Shown: positions 1 through 8,666 of the stretch, in pieces
Layout: the number at the start of each line of letters is the position of its first letter
Numbering within the stretch: the first letter of the stretch is position 1
Origin: Oscillospiraceae bacterium
GTDB taxonomy: Bacteria > Bacillota > Clostridia > Oscillospirales > Ruminococcaceae
Direction of reading: 5' to 3'
DNA: 64,000 bases
Assembly (NCBI GenBank): GCA_017432285.1
Contig: JAFRJM010000006.1
Location: 62,001-126,000, forward strand
Program-made: the position numbers and the translations under genes
The notes under the pieces: model-generated
Databases searched by the model: none
The model's input: only the letters and a program-made list of their open reading frames with translations
Told to the model about the DNA's origin: nothing

Positions 1-21
1 GACAGTTCGGATATCTTATAT

Positions 22-276
22 TCATTCATCTTTTTCTGCAAGTTTTTTCTCGATAAGGTCAATTGTGTCTCCGACATCCTTGAGGTCGCTTACATCATCC
101 AGTGAGAACTGGATGTCGAAACGATCCTGGATTGCTACCAGGATATTGATCTGCTCAAGGGAGTCCCAGTCTTCAACATCGTCTGAACATGTGGCTTCGG
201 TCACTTCCAGTTCCTCATCATCGAAGATGTCCTGAAGGATCTCAGTCACAGCTGCCAGCAATTCTTCTCTTAACAT
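22..276 (-). CDS. Acyl carrier protein
   Basis: An 84-residue acidic protein with the acyl carrier signature Asp-Ser-Leu (S39) in a WDSLEQINI context; this serine takes the 4'-phosphopantetheine arm. Length and four-helix pattern fit a stand-alone carrier for fatty acid, polyketide-like or D-alanyl/aminoacyl transfer. The start is supported by GGAGG seven bases upstream. Its sequence (RFDIQFSLDDV) is closer to the specialised carriers found in cell-surface or exopolysaccharide clusters than to housekeeping AcpP, but that is inference. Its likely partner genes lie beyond the left edge, so the carried group cannot be named. Confidence 0.85.
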   Translation of the reverse strand: MLREELLAAVTEILQDIFDDEELEVTEATCSDDVEDWDSLEQINILVAIQDRFDIQFSLDDVSDLKDVGDTIDLIEKKLAEKDE

Positions 277-298
277 ATATTTACCTCCAAAGGCTGTA

Positions 299-326
299 GA
301 AAAAACTTATCACCTATCAGGGTGAT
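299..326 (-). terminator. Intrinsic terminator, minus strand
   Basis: On the minus strand an ATCACC/GGTGAT hairpin is followed by a T-rich run, just after the stop of the 124-residue membrane protein gene and before the acyl carrier gene. Short stem, so moderately supported. Confidence 0.5.
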
Positions 327-328
327 TG

Positions 329-703
329 TCAAACCTTGCGGTCATCGCCAAGGAATTCTTCTTTGGTTATCTCACGGGTCCTGTCATCGGTCTCTCCGGT
401 GATCCCGTTGTACTTATAGTTTACATCGTAGTAATGCTTTTCCATCGGTTCCTGCCTGCTCTTTTTCCAAACCACATAGAACATATATCCGCCCATAGCA
501 AAGGCAAAAACGAATGTCAGTATAAAGAACAGAACAGCGATCCTTGCAGAAAAGAAGAATGAAAAGAACAGAGCCATGATGCAGCATCCGGCAAACAGAC
601 CTCCAAGGATCTTTATCGTAAGATCTTCCTGCGGAGTAGCCTTATATGTTCCTGTTGCACGGAATTCTTTTCCGACTTTTCTTTCATAAAGAGTTTTTTT
701 CAT
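329..703 (-). CDS. Small two-helix membrane protein, unknown function
   Basis: A 124-residue protein with a basic N-terminus, two closely spaced hydrophobic segments (about residues 31-52 and 55-79) and a charged C-terminal tail. I do not recognise a family. The layout resembles a small integral membrane protein with both ends in the cytoplasm. It is transcribed away from the zinc-ribbon gene at 782, and a short hairpin separates it from the acyl carrier gene downstream. Confidence 0.65.
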   Translation of the reverse strand: MKKTLYERKVGKEFRATGTYKATPQEDLTIKILGGLFAGCCIMALFFSFFFSARIAVLFFILTFVFAFAMGGYMFYVVWKKSRQEPMEKHYYDVNYKYNGITGETDDRTREITKEEFLGDDRKV

Positions 704-781
704 AATATTACCTACGAATTACATATTAATTCCGATACTATTATAATATATATCAGCACAATTGTAATGGTGGTGAGGACA

Positions 782-2041
782 ATGGCTTTTTCAGGAGAAT
801 TGTTTGAGACGTTTTGCGGGGAGTATCCGGAGATCCTTCAGTCGGGCGGACGCTCCAGGTCCATGGTCGATGACCTTCAGTATGCTCTGGAGCTTCAGAA
901 GGGAAGGCTGGACAGGGAAGGCCTGAGAATGGAATGCGAGATCACCCCAAGAGGACATTTCCCTAAAGGGGAGCTCTCAAAGGAATGGTCGGACGGTATG
1001 TTCCGCAGCCACATGGATATACGTACGTGTAATTGGACTCGCACGATATTCAAAGGGGACAAGAAGGTATTTAAGGATACCGAGGACAAGATCCTTTACA
1101 CGACGGCGACTGATCTTATCTGGGGAGCAAAGAATATCGAGTCTGAAAGCTATACATGTCCTAACTGCGGCAACGTCACGACTATTGGGGCTCTGAGGGA
1201 TGGATGCCCTTATTGCGGAACGCATTTTGAACTCCAGGATCTCTATCCCAGAGTAGGCGGCTTCTATTATGTTAAAGAGATAGGAGGCACTGAAGAGGAG
1301 GTTAAGAAGGATGTGTTCAAATACATGATTCCCTGCGCAGTCGTTTTTGGGGCTTTCGGCCTTCTCGGTACGATCTTCAGCGGCGAACAATGTTCTGTTA
1401 TCTGGGGCCTTCAGACGATATTTATGACAGCGTTATGCGCAGGAATGGGTGCAGTGCTGGGATACTTTTTATGGGCTATCAGAAAATTGGGCTCGGTCTT
1501 TTATGAAGCATTAAGAGTTCTTCCGCTGCTGCCGGGAGCTCTCGGGTCGAAGAAAAAGTATGAGGACCAGTTGATGAAGACCAATCCGGATTTTTCTTTC
1601 GATTATTTTGCAAATAAAGTCGGAACTCTCGCGAAGATGCTTATCTTCTCAGATAATCCTGCAGCTCTTCCGGTGTGCATTGGAGATCACATAGATAATC
1701 CATACAAAGATGTTGTGGATGCGCTTTTCCGCGGACCTGTCATCATAAAATCCTTCAAAAGGGAAGGCGATTACTGTCATATCAGAGCAGATGTTCAGTT
1801 CGATCTTCTTTACAAGACCGGAATTGGATTTATAAACCGCAGACAGTTCGTCACTCTTTATCTGGCCAGGGATATCACTCAGCCGCTGCGCAAATATTAT
1901 TCGGTGAAAAAAGTTTCATGCAGGAACTGCGGCGGCAGTTTCGATGCTTCCAGATATGATCACTGTCCTTTCTGCGGAACGGAATACGATATCAGGAAGG
2001 AAGACTGGTTCGTTACCGGATTCGCCAAAAAGCAAGCCTGA
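782..2041 (+). CDS. Membrane protein with two zinc ribbons, unknown function
   Basis: A 419-residue protein. Two CxxC...CxxC zinc ribbons are visible: one in the middle (CPNCG...CPYCG) and one at the C-terminus (CRNCG...CPFCG). Between them lie two hydrophobic helices, then a soluble region resembling a Tim44/ligand-binding-like fold only vaguely. An upstream in-frame ATG exists at 767, but GGTGAGGA directly precedes the ATG at 782, so 782 is preferred. The paired ribbons flanking a membrane anchor suggest a scaffold or sensor role; no catalytic motif is seen. It stands alone, with a TATAAT at 742-747 and its own terminator. Confidence 0.7.
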   Translation: MAFSGELFETFCGEYPEILQSGGRSRSMVDDLQYALELQKGRLDREGLRMECEITPRGHFPKGELSKEWSDGMFRSHMDIRTCNWTRTIFKGDKKVFKDTEDKILYTTATDLIWGAKNIESESYTCPNCGNVTTIGALRDGCPYCGTHFELQDLYPRVGGFYYVKEIGGTEEEVKKDVFKYMIPCAVVFGAFGLLGTIFSGEQCSVIWGLQTIFMTALCAGMGAVLGYFLWAIRKLGSVFYEALRVLPLLPGALGSKKKYEDQLMKTNPDFSFDYFANKVGTLAKMLIFSDNPAALPVCIGDHIDNPYKDVVDALFRGPVIIKSFKREGDYCHIRADVQFDLLYKTGIGFINRRQFVTLYLARDITQPLRKYYSVKKVSCRNCGGSFDASRYDHCPFCGTEYDIRKEDWFVTGFAKKQA

Positions 2042-2057
2042 TACTACAGAAAATAAG

Positions 2058-2096
2058 CAGCTGCGGGTCAGTGATCTGCAGCTGTTTTTTCTTTTT
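2058..2096 (+). terminator. Intrinsic terminator
   Basis: CAGCTGC/GCAGCTG stem followed by TTTTTTCTTTTT, just after the zinc-ribbon gene. Confidence 0.8.
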
Positions 2097-2192
2097 CGGG
2101 GAGCACAAATGATTCTGAAAATGCAAGATATTTTTTTCGTTTTTGGAAAGTTTGTCATGTTGCGAAAAGAAATCAAGCGGATTCTGTGCAAA

Positions 2193-2208
2193 ACGCAAAA
2201 TGTTGTGT
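2193..2208. promoter_or_regulatory. NrdR box 1 (candidate)
   Basis: ACGCAAAATGTTGTGT matches the NrdR consensus (acaCwAtATaTwGtgt) at most core positions. It lies upstream of nrdG. NrdR is the ATP/dATP-sensing repressor of ribonucleotide reductase genes and normally binds two boxes; a second box lies 43 bases downstream, about four helical turns, which puts both on one face of the DNA. Confidence 0.55.
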
Positions 2209-2235
2209 ATGACCTAACTTTTTTATTGTGTTTGA

Positions 2236-2251
2236 CCACAAGATGTAGTAG
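2236..2251. promoter_or_regulatory. NrdR box 2 within a promoter (candidate)
   Basis: CCACAAGATGTAGTAG carries the NrdR core CAAGATGTAG. It sits in the 17-base spacer of a candidate promoter, TTGTGT (2226-2231) and TAGTAT (2249-2254), so binding would block RNA polymerase. The pairing with box 1 is what makes this convincing. Confidence 0.55.
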
Positions 2252-2310
2252 TATGGTTGCAATCGGGAAAACCGATCATTTTTTAGGTGCGCCTTAAAAA
2301 GGAGATTCAG

Positions 2311-3006
2311 TTGAAGATAGCAGGACTGCAAAAACTAACCTTGCTGGACTTCCCCGAAAGAGTTGCCTGTACAGTTTTCACAGCCGGATGCAATTTCCGC
2401 TGTCCGTTCTGCCACAATGCAGAACTGGTGCTTGGGCATATCGGGGAAGAGTTCATGACGGAAGAGGAATTCTTCGAGTTTCTCTCAAAACGTCAGGGCA
2501 TTCTGGACGGTGTAGCGATAACAGGAGGAGAACCTCTTCTTCAACCGGGTATTGACAGTTTCCTTGAGAGGATCAAGGAACTGGGATTCCAGACAAAGCT
2601 TGATCACAATGGCAGCAGACCTGAGATACTCAGGGATCTGATCGACAGAAAGCTGGTCGATTATGTCGCAGTGGATATCAAGAACAGCAAGGAAAAGTAC
2701 CCGCTTACAGCAGGATGCAGCTGGGCATTCCTGAAAAACGTCGAAGAGACAGTGGAACTTCTGAAAGAGGGACGCGTGCCGTACGAATTCCGGACAACGG
2801 TAGTCAAGGAGCTTCATGAGAAAGAAGACTTTGAATCTATCGGGGAATGGATAAAAGGAGCGGATAAGTATTTCCTGCAGCAGTTTGAGGACAGCGGTGA
2901 GCTGATCGAGGAAGGTTGGTCCGCCGCTTCGAAAGAAGAGATGCAGGAATTTCTTGAAACAGTGAAGCCATACGTCAAGAGCGTTGCGCTTCGCGGTGTG
3001 AGATAA
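2311..3006 (+). CDS. nrdG: Anaerobic ribonucleoside-triphosphate reductase activating protein (radical SAM)
   Basis: NrdG cleaves S-adenosylmethionine with a 4Fe-4S cluster and installs the glycyl radical on NrdD. The radical SAM motif is C27-x3-C31-x2-C34 (CNFRCPFC), followed by the SAM-binding TGGEP motif. The frame is open from a GTG at 2287, but AAGGAG lies six bases before TTG 2311, and starting there gives the usual N-terminus (KIAGLQKLTLLDFPERV) and 231 residues, the normal size for this family. The stop is 24 bases before nrdD, so the two are co-transcribed under the candidate NrdR boxes. Confidence 0.95.
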   Translation: MKIAGLQKLTLLDFPERVACTVFTAGCNFRCPFCHNAELVLGHIGEEFMTEEEFFEFLSKRQGILDGVAITGGEPLLQPGIDSFLERIKELGFQTKLDHNGSRPEILRDLIDRKLVDYVAVDIKNSKEKYPLTAGCSWAFLKNVEETVELLKEGRVPYEFRTTVVKELHEKEDFESIGEWIKGADKYFLQQFEDSGELIEEGWSAASKEEMQEFLETVKPYVKSVALRGVR

Positions 3007-3030
3007 AGAATCATTTGAGGAGATAAAGAA

Positions 3031-5433
3031 ATGTACCAGGTACTAAAGAGAGACGGTAAAGTCGTCAAGTTTAATCTGTCGAAGATCACCGATGCCATCA
3101 CATCGGCGTTCGACGCACAGGAAAAGGAATATGTCCCGGAGATCATAGATTTCCTGGGACTCAAAGTCACTGCGGATTTCGCACCGAAGGTAAAGGATGG
3201 CCTTATTGGTGTTGAGGATATCCAGGACTCTGTAGAGAAGGTCCTTGTTCAGGCCGGTTATGATGATGTTGCGAAAGCATACATCCTGTACCGCCGTCAG
3301 CATGAGAAACTTCGTGATGTCAACAAGACCATGCTCGACTACAAGACACTTATGGATAACTACCTCAATGTTGCCGACTGGCGTGTCAAGGAGAACTCCA
3401 CTGTCACATATTCTGTCGGCGGACTTATCCTTTCCAACTCGGGAAGCATCACAGCCAACTACTGGCTGAGCGAAGTCTATGACGATGAGATAGCAAATGC
3501 TCACCGCAATGCTGAGATCCATCTTCACGACCTTTCAATGCTTACCGGTTACTGTGCAGGCTGGTCCCTGAAGCAGCTGATCCAGGAAGGACTCGGTGGC
3601 GTCAGCGGAAAGATCCAGTCCGCACCTGCAAAGCACCTCGCGACTCTCTGCAACCAGATGGTTAACTTCCTCGGTATCATGCAGAACGAGTGGGCAGGCG
3701 CACAGGCATTCTCCTCATTTGATACTTATCTTGCTCCTTTCGTAAAGGCTGACAACCTCAGCTATGACGCAACAAAGAAGTGCATCGAGAGCTTCGTATA
3801 CGGCGTCAACACACCGTCCCGCTGGGGCACACAGGCTCCGTTCAGCAACATCACTCTGGACTGGACAGTACCGAATGACCTGGCTGAGCTTCCCTGCATA
3901 GTCGGCGGAAAAGAGATGGATTTCTGCTACAAGGACTGCAAGAAAGAGATGGACATGGTCAACAAGGCGTTCATCGAGATCATGATCGAAGGCGACGCCG
4001 CAGGACGCGGATTCCAGTATCCTATCCCGACATACTCCATCACACGTGATTTCGACTGGTCCGAGACAGAGAACAACAAACTCCTGTTCGAGATGACAGC
4101 GAAGTACGGCACTCCTTACTTCTCCAACTACATCAACTCCGATATGGAGCCGAGCGATGTCCGCTCAATGTGCTGCAGACTGCGTCTTGACCTCCGTGAG
4201 CTCCGCAAGAAATCCGGCGGATTCTTCGGAAGCGGCGAATCAACGGGATCCATCGGTGTCGTAACACTGAACATGCCCCGCCTCGCATACCTGTCCAAAG
4301 ATGAGGATGAGTTCTTCACCCGCTTAAACAAGCTTATGGATATCGCAGCCCGTTCACTGAAGGTAAAACGTACAGCCATCACGAACTTCATGGAAGCCGG
4401 CCTGTATCCGTACACAAAGCGTTATCTCGGAACGTTCGCAAACCACTTCTCCACAATTGGTCTTGTCGGTATGAACGAAGCCGGACTCAACGCAAAGTGG
4501 ATCGGAAAAGACATGACTTCCAAAGAGACACAGGAGTTCACCAAGAGAGTTCTTAATCATATGAGAGAGAGGCTCTCGGATTACCAGGAGATGTACGGAG
4601 ACCTGTACAACCTTGAAGCGACACCTGCAGAATCCACTGCATACCGTTTCGCAAAACACGACAAAGAGCGTTATCCCGACATCATCACGGCGAACGAGAA
4701 GGGTACACCTTACTACACCAACTCAAGCCACCTGCCGGTCAGCTTCTCTGATGACGTGTTCGCAGCTCTGGATATCCAGGACGACCTGCAGACCCTTTAC
4801 ACATCCGGAACAGTATTCCATGCATTCCTCGGCGAGCGTCTGCCTGACTGGAGAAGCGCTGCTGCTCTTGTCCGCAAGATCGCTGAGAACTACAAGCTCC
4901 CGTACTACACCATGAGCCCGACATACAGCATATGCCGCAACCACGGTTACATCAACGGTGAGATCTATGAGTGCCCGGATTGTCACGAGGAGACAGAAGT
5001 CTACTCCCGTATCACCGGCTACTATCGTCCGGTAAAGAACTGGAACGACGGTAAGGCACAGGAGTTTGAGGACAGAAAAGAGTATCAGCTTGCTCACTCT
5101 CACCTCACACATGACGGTGTTCTTCATGATCATACCCATGCTCATGTAAGCACAGAGGTTTCTGTACAGGAAGCCGCTCCTGAAACTGACGACAGGATCA
5201 TCCTCTTCGCAACAAGGACCTGCCCGAACTGCAGAATGGCCAGGACCTTCCTGGACAATGCAGGCATCGCATATGATGAAGTCTATGCGGATGAAGATGA
5301 GGCCATGAGCGACAAATACGGCATCAGACAGGCTCCTACACTTGTTGTTGAGAGCGGCGGAAAGATGGAGAAGATCATCAATGTATCCAATATCCGCAAA
5401 TACATTAACGAGGTCGTAGCACAACGTGGATAA
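3031..5433 (+). CDS. nrdD: Class III ribonucleotide reductase with C-terminal redoxin fusion
   Basis: Anaerobic reductase that makes dNTPs from NTPs with a glycyl radical. Domains in order: ATP-cone (about 1-95), the ten-stranded barrel with the conserved Cys pair C381-C382 (SMCCRLRLD), a C-terminal zinc site (CRNH and CPDC) and the glycyl radical G663 in SRITGYYRP. After a His-rich linker (about 690-715) comes an extra redoxin/glutaredoxin-like domain with C731-P-N-C734 and a later QAPT cis-proline motif. At 800 residues it is longer than a plain NrdD because of that domain. The fused redoxin and the overlapping thioredoxin reductase gene suggest the NrdD2-type chemistry, which takes electrons from a redoxin rather than formate; this assignment is inferred from context. 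Confidence 0.96.
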   Translation: MYQVLKRDGKVVKFNLSKITDAITSAFDAQEKEYVPEIIDFLGLKVTADFAPKVKDGLIGVEDIQDSVEKVLVQAGYDDVAKAYILYRRQHEKLRDVNKTMLDYKTLMDNYLNVADWRVKENSTVTYSVGGLILSNSGSITANYWLSEVYDDEIANAHRNAEIHLHDLSMLTGYCAGWSLKQLIQEGLGGVSGKIQSAPAKHLATLCNQMVNFLGIMQNEWAGAQAFSSFDTYLAPFVKADNLSYDATKKCIESFVYGVNTPSRWGTQAPFSNITLDWTVPNDLAELPCIVGGKEMDFCYKDCKKEMDMVNKAFIEIMIEGDAAGRGFQYPIPTYSITRDFDWSETENNKLLFEMTAKYGTPYFSNYINSDMEPSDVRSMCCRLRLDLRELRKKSGGFFGSGESTGSIGVVTLNMPRLAYLSKDEDEFFTRLNKLMDIAARSLKVKRTAITNFMEAGLYPYTKRYLGTFANHFSTIGLVGMNEAGLNAKWIGKDMTSKETQEFTKRVLNHMRERLSDYQEMYGDLYNLEATPAESTAYRFAKHDKERYPDIITANEKGTPYYTNSSHLPVSFSDDVFAALDIQDDLQTLYTSGTVFHAFLGERLPDWRSAAALVRKIAENYKLPYYTMSPTYSICRNHGYINGEIYECPDCHEETEVYSRITGYYRPVKNWNDGKAQEFEDRKEYQLAHSHLTHDGVLHDHTHAHVSTEVSVQEAAPETDDRIILFATRTCPNCRMARTFLDNAGIAYDEVYADEDEAMSDKYGIRQAPTLVVESGGKMEKIINVSNIRKYINEVVAQRG

Positions 5434-6346
5434 GAAGATTTATGACATAATCGTTGTTGGGTCCGGTCCTGCCGGACTTACATCGGCTATATACGCAAGA
5501 CGCGCAGGCAAATCAGTCCTTGTTCTTGAGAAAGAGGCGTTCGGCGGTCAGATCACTCACTCCCCAAAGGTAGAGAACTACCCCGGATACATCGAGATGA
5601 GCGGAAATGAGTTTGCAGAAGTACTTGTCAATCAGGCACTAGGACAAGGCGCAGAGATCGATCTTGCAGAGGTCACTGATGTCATCGACGAAGGCGCTCT
5701 CAAGAGAGTCGTCACCGATGCCGGTGACTATGAGTGCAAAGCGGTCATCATCGCGGCAGGTTCCAAGCACCGTCCGCTGGGCGTTGCCAGGGAAGACGAA
5801 CTCACCGGAAACGGCGTATCCTACTGCGCGGTCTGCGACGGAGCTTTCTACGCCGGAAAGCATGTAGCTGTCATCGGCGGAGGAAACAGCGCACTGCAGG
5901 AAGCTGTTATGCTTTCTGAACGCTGCTCACAGGTAACTGTCATTCAGAACCTTGCTTTTCTCACCGGCGAAGAACAGCTTATCCGTAAGCTTCAAAATAC
6001 CCCCAACGTCGATTTTATATACAACAGCGTAGTCGATGCTTTGGAAGGAAGAGATGAGCTTACAGGTGTCATTATCTACAACACAGAGGAAAACGAATAC
6101 TCACTCATCGAGTGCGACGGATTGTTCGTAGCTATCGGGCAGATGCCTGAAAACGAACCGTTCCTGCACGTCACGAAGTTGAACGAGTACGGATATGTTG
6201 ATGCTGGAGAGGACTGTACGACGGAGACACCGGGTGTCTTTGTGGCAGGAGACTGCAGATCCAAAAGAGTGAGACAGATAACCACTGCTACAGGCGACGG
6301 AGCAGTCGCAGCAGTAGCAGCATGCAGATATCTCGACACACTTTAA
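5426..6346 (+). CDS. trxB: Thioredoxin reductase
   Basis: A 306-residue FAD/NADPH flavoprotein. FAD motif GSGPAG near the N-terminus, redox pair C134-A-V-C137 in SYCAVCDG, NADPH motif GGGNSA and the C-terminal FAD motif GVFVAGDC. Starts with GTG and overlaps the nrdD stop by eight bases, implying translational coupling. There is no separate thioredoxin gene nearby; the natural partner is the redoxin domain fused to NrdD, so this enzyme probably feeds electrons directly into the reductase as well as into general thiol reduction. Confidence 0.95.
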   Translation: MDKKIYDIIVVGSGPAGLTSAIYARRAGKSVLVLEKEAFGGQITHSPKVENYPGYIEMSGNEFAEVLVNQALGQGAEIDLAEVTDVIDEGALKRVVTDAGDYECKAVIIAAGSKHRPLGVAREDELTGNGVSYCAVCDGAFYAGKHVAVIGGGNSALQEAVMLSERCSQVTVIQNLAFLTGEEQLIRKLQNTPNVDFIYNSVVDALEGRDELTGVIIYNTEENEYSLIECDGLFVAIGQMPENEPFLHVTKLNEYGYVDAGEDCTTETPGVFVAGDCRSKRVRQITTATGDGAVAAVAACRYLDTL

Positions 6347-6359
6347 ACTGTATCAAATG

Positions 6360-6391
6360 AAAAGGCACATCCTGAATAAGGAGTGCCTTTT
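6360..6391 (+). terminator. Intrinsic terminator of nrdG-nrdD-trxB
   Basis: AAAAGGCAC/GTGCCTTTT stem after trxB; the right arm ends in a short T run. Confidence 0.8.
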
Positions 6392-6409
6392 GACTTAAGG
6401 ATAAAAAAG

Positions 6410-7162
6410 ATGAAATTTATATCATGGAATGTCAACGGGCTCAGAGCCTGTGTCAGTAAGGGATTTGTTGATTCTTTCAACGCTCTGGATGCGGATGTTT
6501 TCTGTCTTCAGGAGACAAAGCTTCAGCAGGGACAAATAGACCTGGATCTTCCAGGATATCATCAGTACTGGAACTATGCAGAGAAAAAAGGCTATTCAGG
6601 AACAGCTGTATTTACAAAGTTTGAACCGATCTCTGTCAGATACGGGATCGGGGTTGAAGAGCATGACCACGAGGGAAGAGTAATCACGCTGGAATTTGAT
6701 GGTTATTACTTGGTTACTGTTTATACTCCGAATGCGCAGGATGGTCTTGCCAGGATCGACTACAGAATGGCATGGGAGGACGCGTTCCTTGCTTATCTAA
6801 AAGGGCTGGAACAGCATAAGCCGGTCATCTTCTGCGGAGATCTAAACGTCGCTCATGAAGAGATAGATCTGAAAAATCCAAAGTCAAACAGGGGAAACGC
6901 CGGTTTTTCAGATGAGGAACGGGGCAAGATGACGGACCTTCTGAACAGCGGATTTGTCGATACTTTCAGGTATTTCTATCCGGACAAGGAGGGGATCTAT
7001 TCCTGGTGGTCATATCGTTTTCACGCTCGCGAGAATAATGCGGGATGGAGGATAGATTACTTTATAGTCTCTGAAGCGCTTAAAGACAGATTGATGAGTG
7101 CATCAATACACAACGAGATATACGGGTCTGACCATTGCCCTGTAGAGTTGGTATTGAATTAG
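6410..7162 (+). CDS. xth: Exodeoxyribonuclease III / AP endonuclease
   Basis: A 250-residue enzyme of the ExoIII class of the exonuclease-endonuclease-phosphatase fold, which removes abasic sites and 3' blocks in base excision repair. Motifs: SWNVNGLRA at the N-terminus, LQETK (metal-binding Glu), YTPNAQ, GDLNVAH (catalytic Asp and Asn), and the C-terminal SDHCPV (catalytic Asp-His). Start chosen at ATG 6410, preceded by AAGGA; an earlier in-frame codon falls inside the upstream terminator. Single-gene unit. Confidence 0.95.
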   Translation: MKFISWNVNGLRACVSKGFVDSFNALDADVFCLQETKLQQGQIDLDLPGYHQYWNYAEKKGYSGTAVFTKFEPISVRYGIGVEEHDHEGRVITLEFDGYYLVTVYTPNAQDGLARIDYRMAWEDAFLAYLKGLEQHKPVIFCGDLNVAHEEIDLKNPKSNRGNAGFSDEERGKMTDLLNSGFVDTFRYFYPDKEGIYSWWSYRFHARENNAGWRIDYFIVSEALKDRLMSASIHNEIYGSDHCPVELVLN

Positions 7163-7183
7163 TTTTATTTTAAAGAAATTTGT

Positions 7184-7217
7184 ATAGGTTGAACAAAAAT
7201 GTTCAGCCTATTTTGTT
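7184..7217 (+). terminator. Intrinsic terminator of xth
   Basis: Twelve-base stem ATAGGTTGAACA/TGTTCAGCCTAT (one G-T pair) with an AAAA loop, then TTTTGTT. Confidence 0.8.
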
Positions 7218-7226
7218 AATATTGCC

Positions 7227-7255
7227 TTGCTTTTACCTCAAATAGATGGTAAAGT
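7227..7255 (+). promoter_or_regulatory. Promoter of BMP lipoprotein gene
   Basis: TTGCTT, 17 bases, TAAAGT. A TTTACC-N10-GGTAAA inverted repeat (7232-7253) spans the spacer and could be an operator; the latter is only a suggestion. Confidence 0.5.
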
Positions 7256-7294
7256 GTTGGCGTTGCGCTATTAATTAATGGAGGTATCTTTATC

Positions 7295-8464
7295 GTGAAA
7301 AAATTCTTGGCAACATTACTGGCACTTGTCCTTATGTTCAGCCTCGTAGCTTGCGGCAGTTCTGCTGAGGAGCCTGCAAATACTCCTGCAAACACCGACG
7401 AGCCTGCACAGACTGATGCTCCTGTTGAAGAAGAGAAGAAACTCAGCCTTTGCTTCATCTGCGAAGCACTTGGCGACAACTCCTTCAACGATGCTTCTGA
7501 CATTTCCTGCAAAGCATATGCAGAGAAGTATGGTATCGATTATTTCTGCACACAGGTTGGTGCAGGCGGCGATGTCATCACTGCTATGCGTGAGGCTGCT
7601 CAGAACGGTTATTCCATCGTCACCACAATGTATGGTGCAGAGCAGATCGCTATGCTTGAGAAAGAAGCAGCAGACTATCCTGATACACTGTTCTATCTGT
7701 TCACAGCTACATCTGACGTTGACGCAGGTGACAACGTTGTCGGCGGATTCTTCCGTTCCTGCGAAGCCGCATATATGGGCGGTCTCGTAGCCGGCGGTAT
7801 GTCCGAGACAAAGGTCGCTGCATTCATCGGCGGTCAGGAGAGCGTCAACCTCTATGACTGGATGGTTGGTTATGTTCAGGGTGTAGAGCGCGGCGGTTCA
7901 TCCCCGGTCTACAGCTGGATCAATGGCGAGAATCCCTGGTCCGATCCTGCAAAGGCAAAAGAGCTTTCAAAATCCCTTAAGAACAACTACGATGCAGACA
8001 TGTTCTGGGGCTGCGCAGGTCAGTCCGGAGACGGTGTCTTCCAGGCTGTTATCGAGCTTCGTGAAGCAGAGCCTGACAAGATGTTCTGGGCACTTGGCGT
8101 TGACTCAGACCAGCATGCTATCTTTGAGGCAAACGGCAAGGAAGAGGTTGCAGATGTCATCCTTACTTCCTGCATGAAGAACCCGATGGGCCCTGTCGGC
8201 GGATTTATTGAGACCCTTCAGGCAGGCGGAAAAGTCCAGAGCGGAAAGATCACATGCGGAATCAAAGACGGCGCATGCAGAATCGCAGACAACGACTTCT
8301 ACAAGGCAAATACTCCTAAAGAGGTTCAGGATATCGTAGAAAAAGCTAGACAGGAAGTTATGGACGGAACTATCGAAATCATGGGATCCTATGGTCTCAG
8401 CATCGATGAGCTCAACAATTTCCTGAAAGAGCATACACTGAACTATGTTGCAGCAAATATGTAA
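7295..8464 (+). CDS. BMP-family substrate-binding lipoprotein
   Basis: A 389-residue lipoprotein with signal peptide and lipobox LVAC, a short Ala/Pro/Glu/Thr-rich linker (about 24-45), and a domain of the basic membrane protein (PnrA-like) family, which usually binds purine nucleosides for ABC import. Family-like segments include GDNSFND near the start and the GGFFRSCEAAYMGGLVAG region. GTG start with GGAGG upstream. No permease or ATPase gene lies next to it, which is unusual, since BMP proteins normally head a transporter operon; the rest may be elsewhere. Ligand unknown. Confidence 0.85.
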   Translation: MKKFLATLLALVLMFSLVACGSSAEEPANTPANTDEPAQTDAPVEEEKKLSLCFICEALGDNSFNDASDISCKAYAEKYGIDYFCTQVGAGGDVITAMREAAQNGYSIVTTMYGAEQIAMLEKEAADYPDTLFYLFTATSDVDAGDNVVGGFFRSCEAAYMGGLVAGGMSETKVAAFIGGQESVNLYDWMVGYVQGVERGGSSPVYSWINGENPWSDPAKAKELSKSLKNNYDADMFWGCAGQSGDGVFQAVIELREAEPDKMFWALGVDSDQHAIFEANGKEEVADVILTSCMKNPMGPVGGFIETLQAGGKVQSGKITCGIKDGACRIADNDFYKANTPKEVQDIVEKARQEVMDGTIEIMGSYGLSIDELNNFLKEHTLNYVAANM

Positions 8465-8498
8465 TTGCAAACAAACATAGTATTCTGAAACTTGAACT

Positions 8499-8535
8499 AG
8501 AGACTGGCAGTTTATAGCTGTCCAGTCTCTTTTTT
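8499..8535 (+). terminator. Intrinsic terminator
   Basis: AGAGACTGG/CCAGTCTCT stem followed by TTTTT after the BMP lipoprotein gene. Confidence 0.85.
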
Positions 8536-8614
8536 GTGTAGAATTCAAAGTAAACGGATTGTTCTTTATTTTTCGCAGTTTAATCTTTAAAATAATTATG
8601 GCTTTAAAAAATAC

Positions 8615-8638
8615 GGGCTCCAGGAATCAGTTGAGCCC
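8615..8638 (+). promoter_or_regulatory. Leader hairpin upstream of surface protein
   Basis: GGGCTC/GAGCCC inverted repeat in the 5' leader, without a following T run. A 10-base direct repeat TATGGCTTTA occurs before it (8597) and at the start codon (8666). The role is unknown. Confidence 0.3.
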
Positions 8639-8666
8639 ATCTGTAGTGATTATTTTGGAGGAACCT

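Noticed and set aside
22..276. Acyl carrier gene as part of a polyketide or peptide synthase cluster
   Set aside because: No synthase or transferase domains are in the window; the left neighbours are outside it.
4723..5424. 233-codon open frame opposite nrdD
   Set aside because: Shadow of nrdD; no ribosome site and an implausible composition.
8615..8638. Riboswitch before the surface protein
   Set aside because: Only a single short hairpin is visible; no known riboswitch core was recognised.
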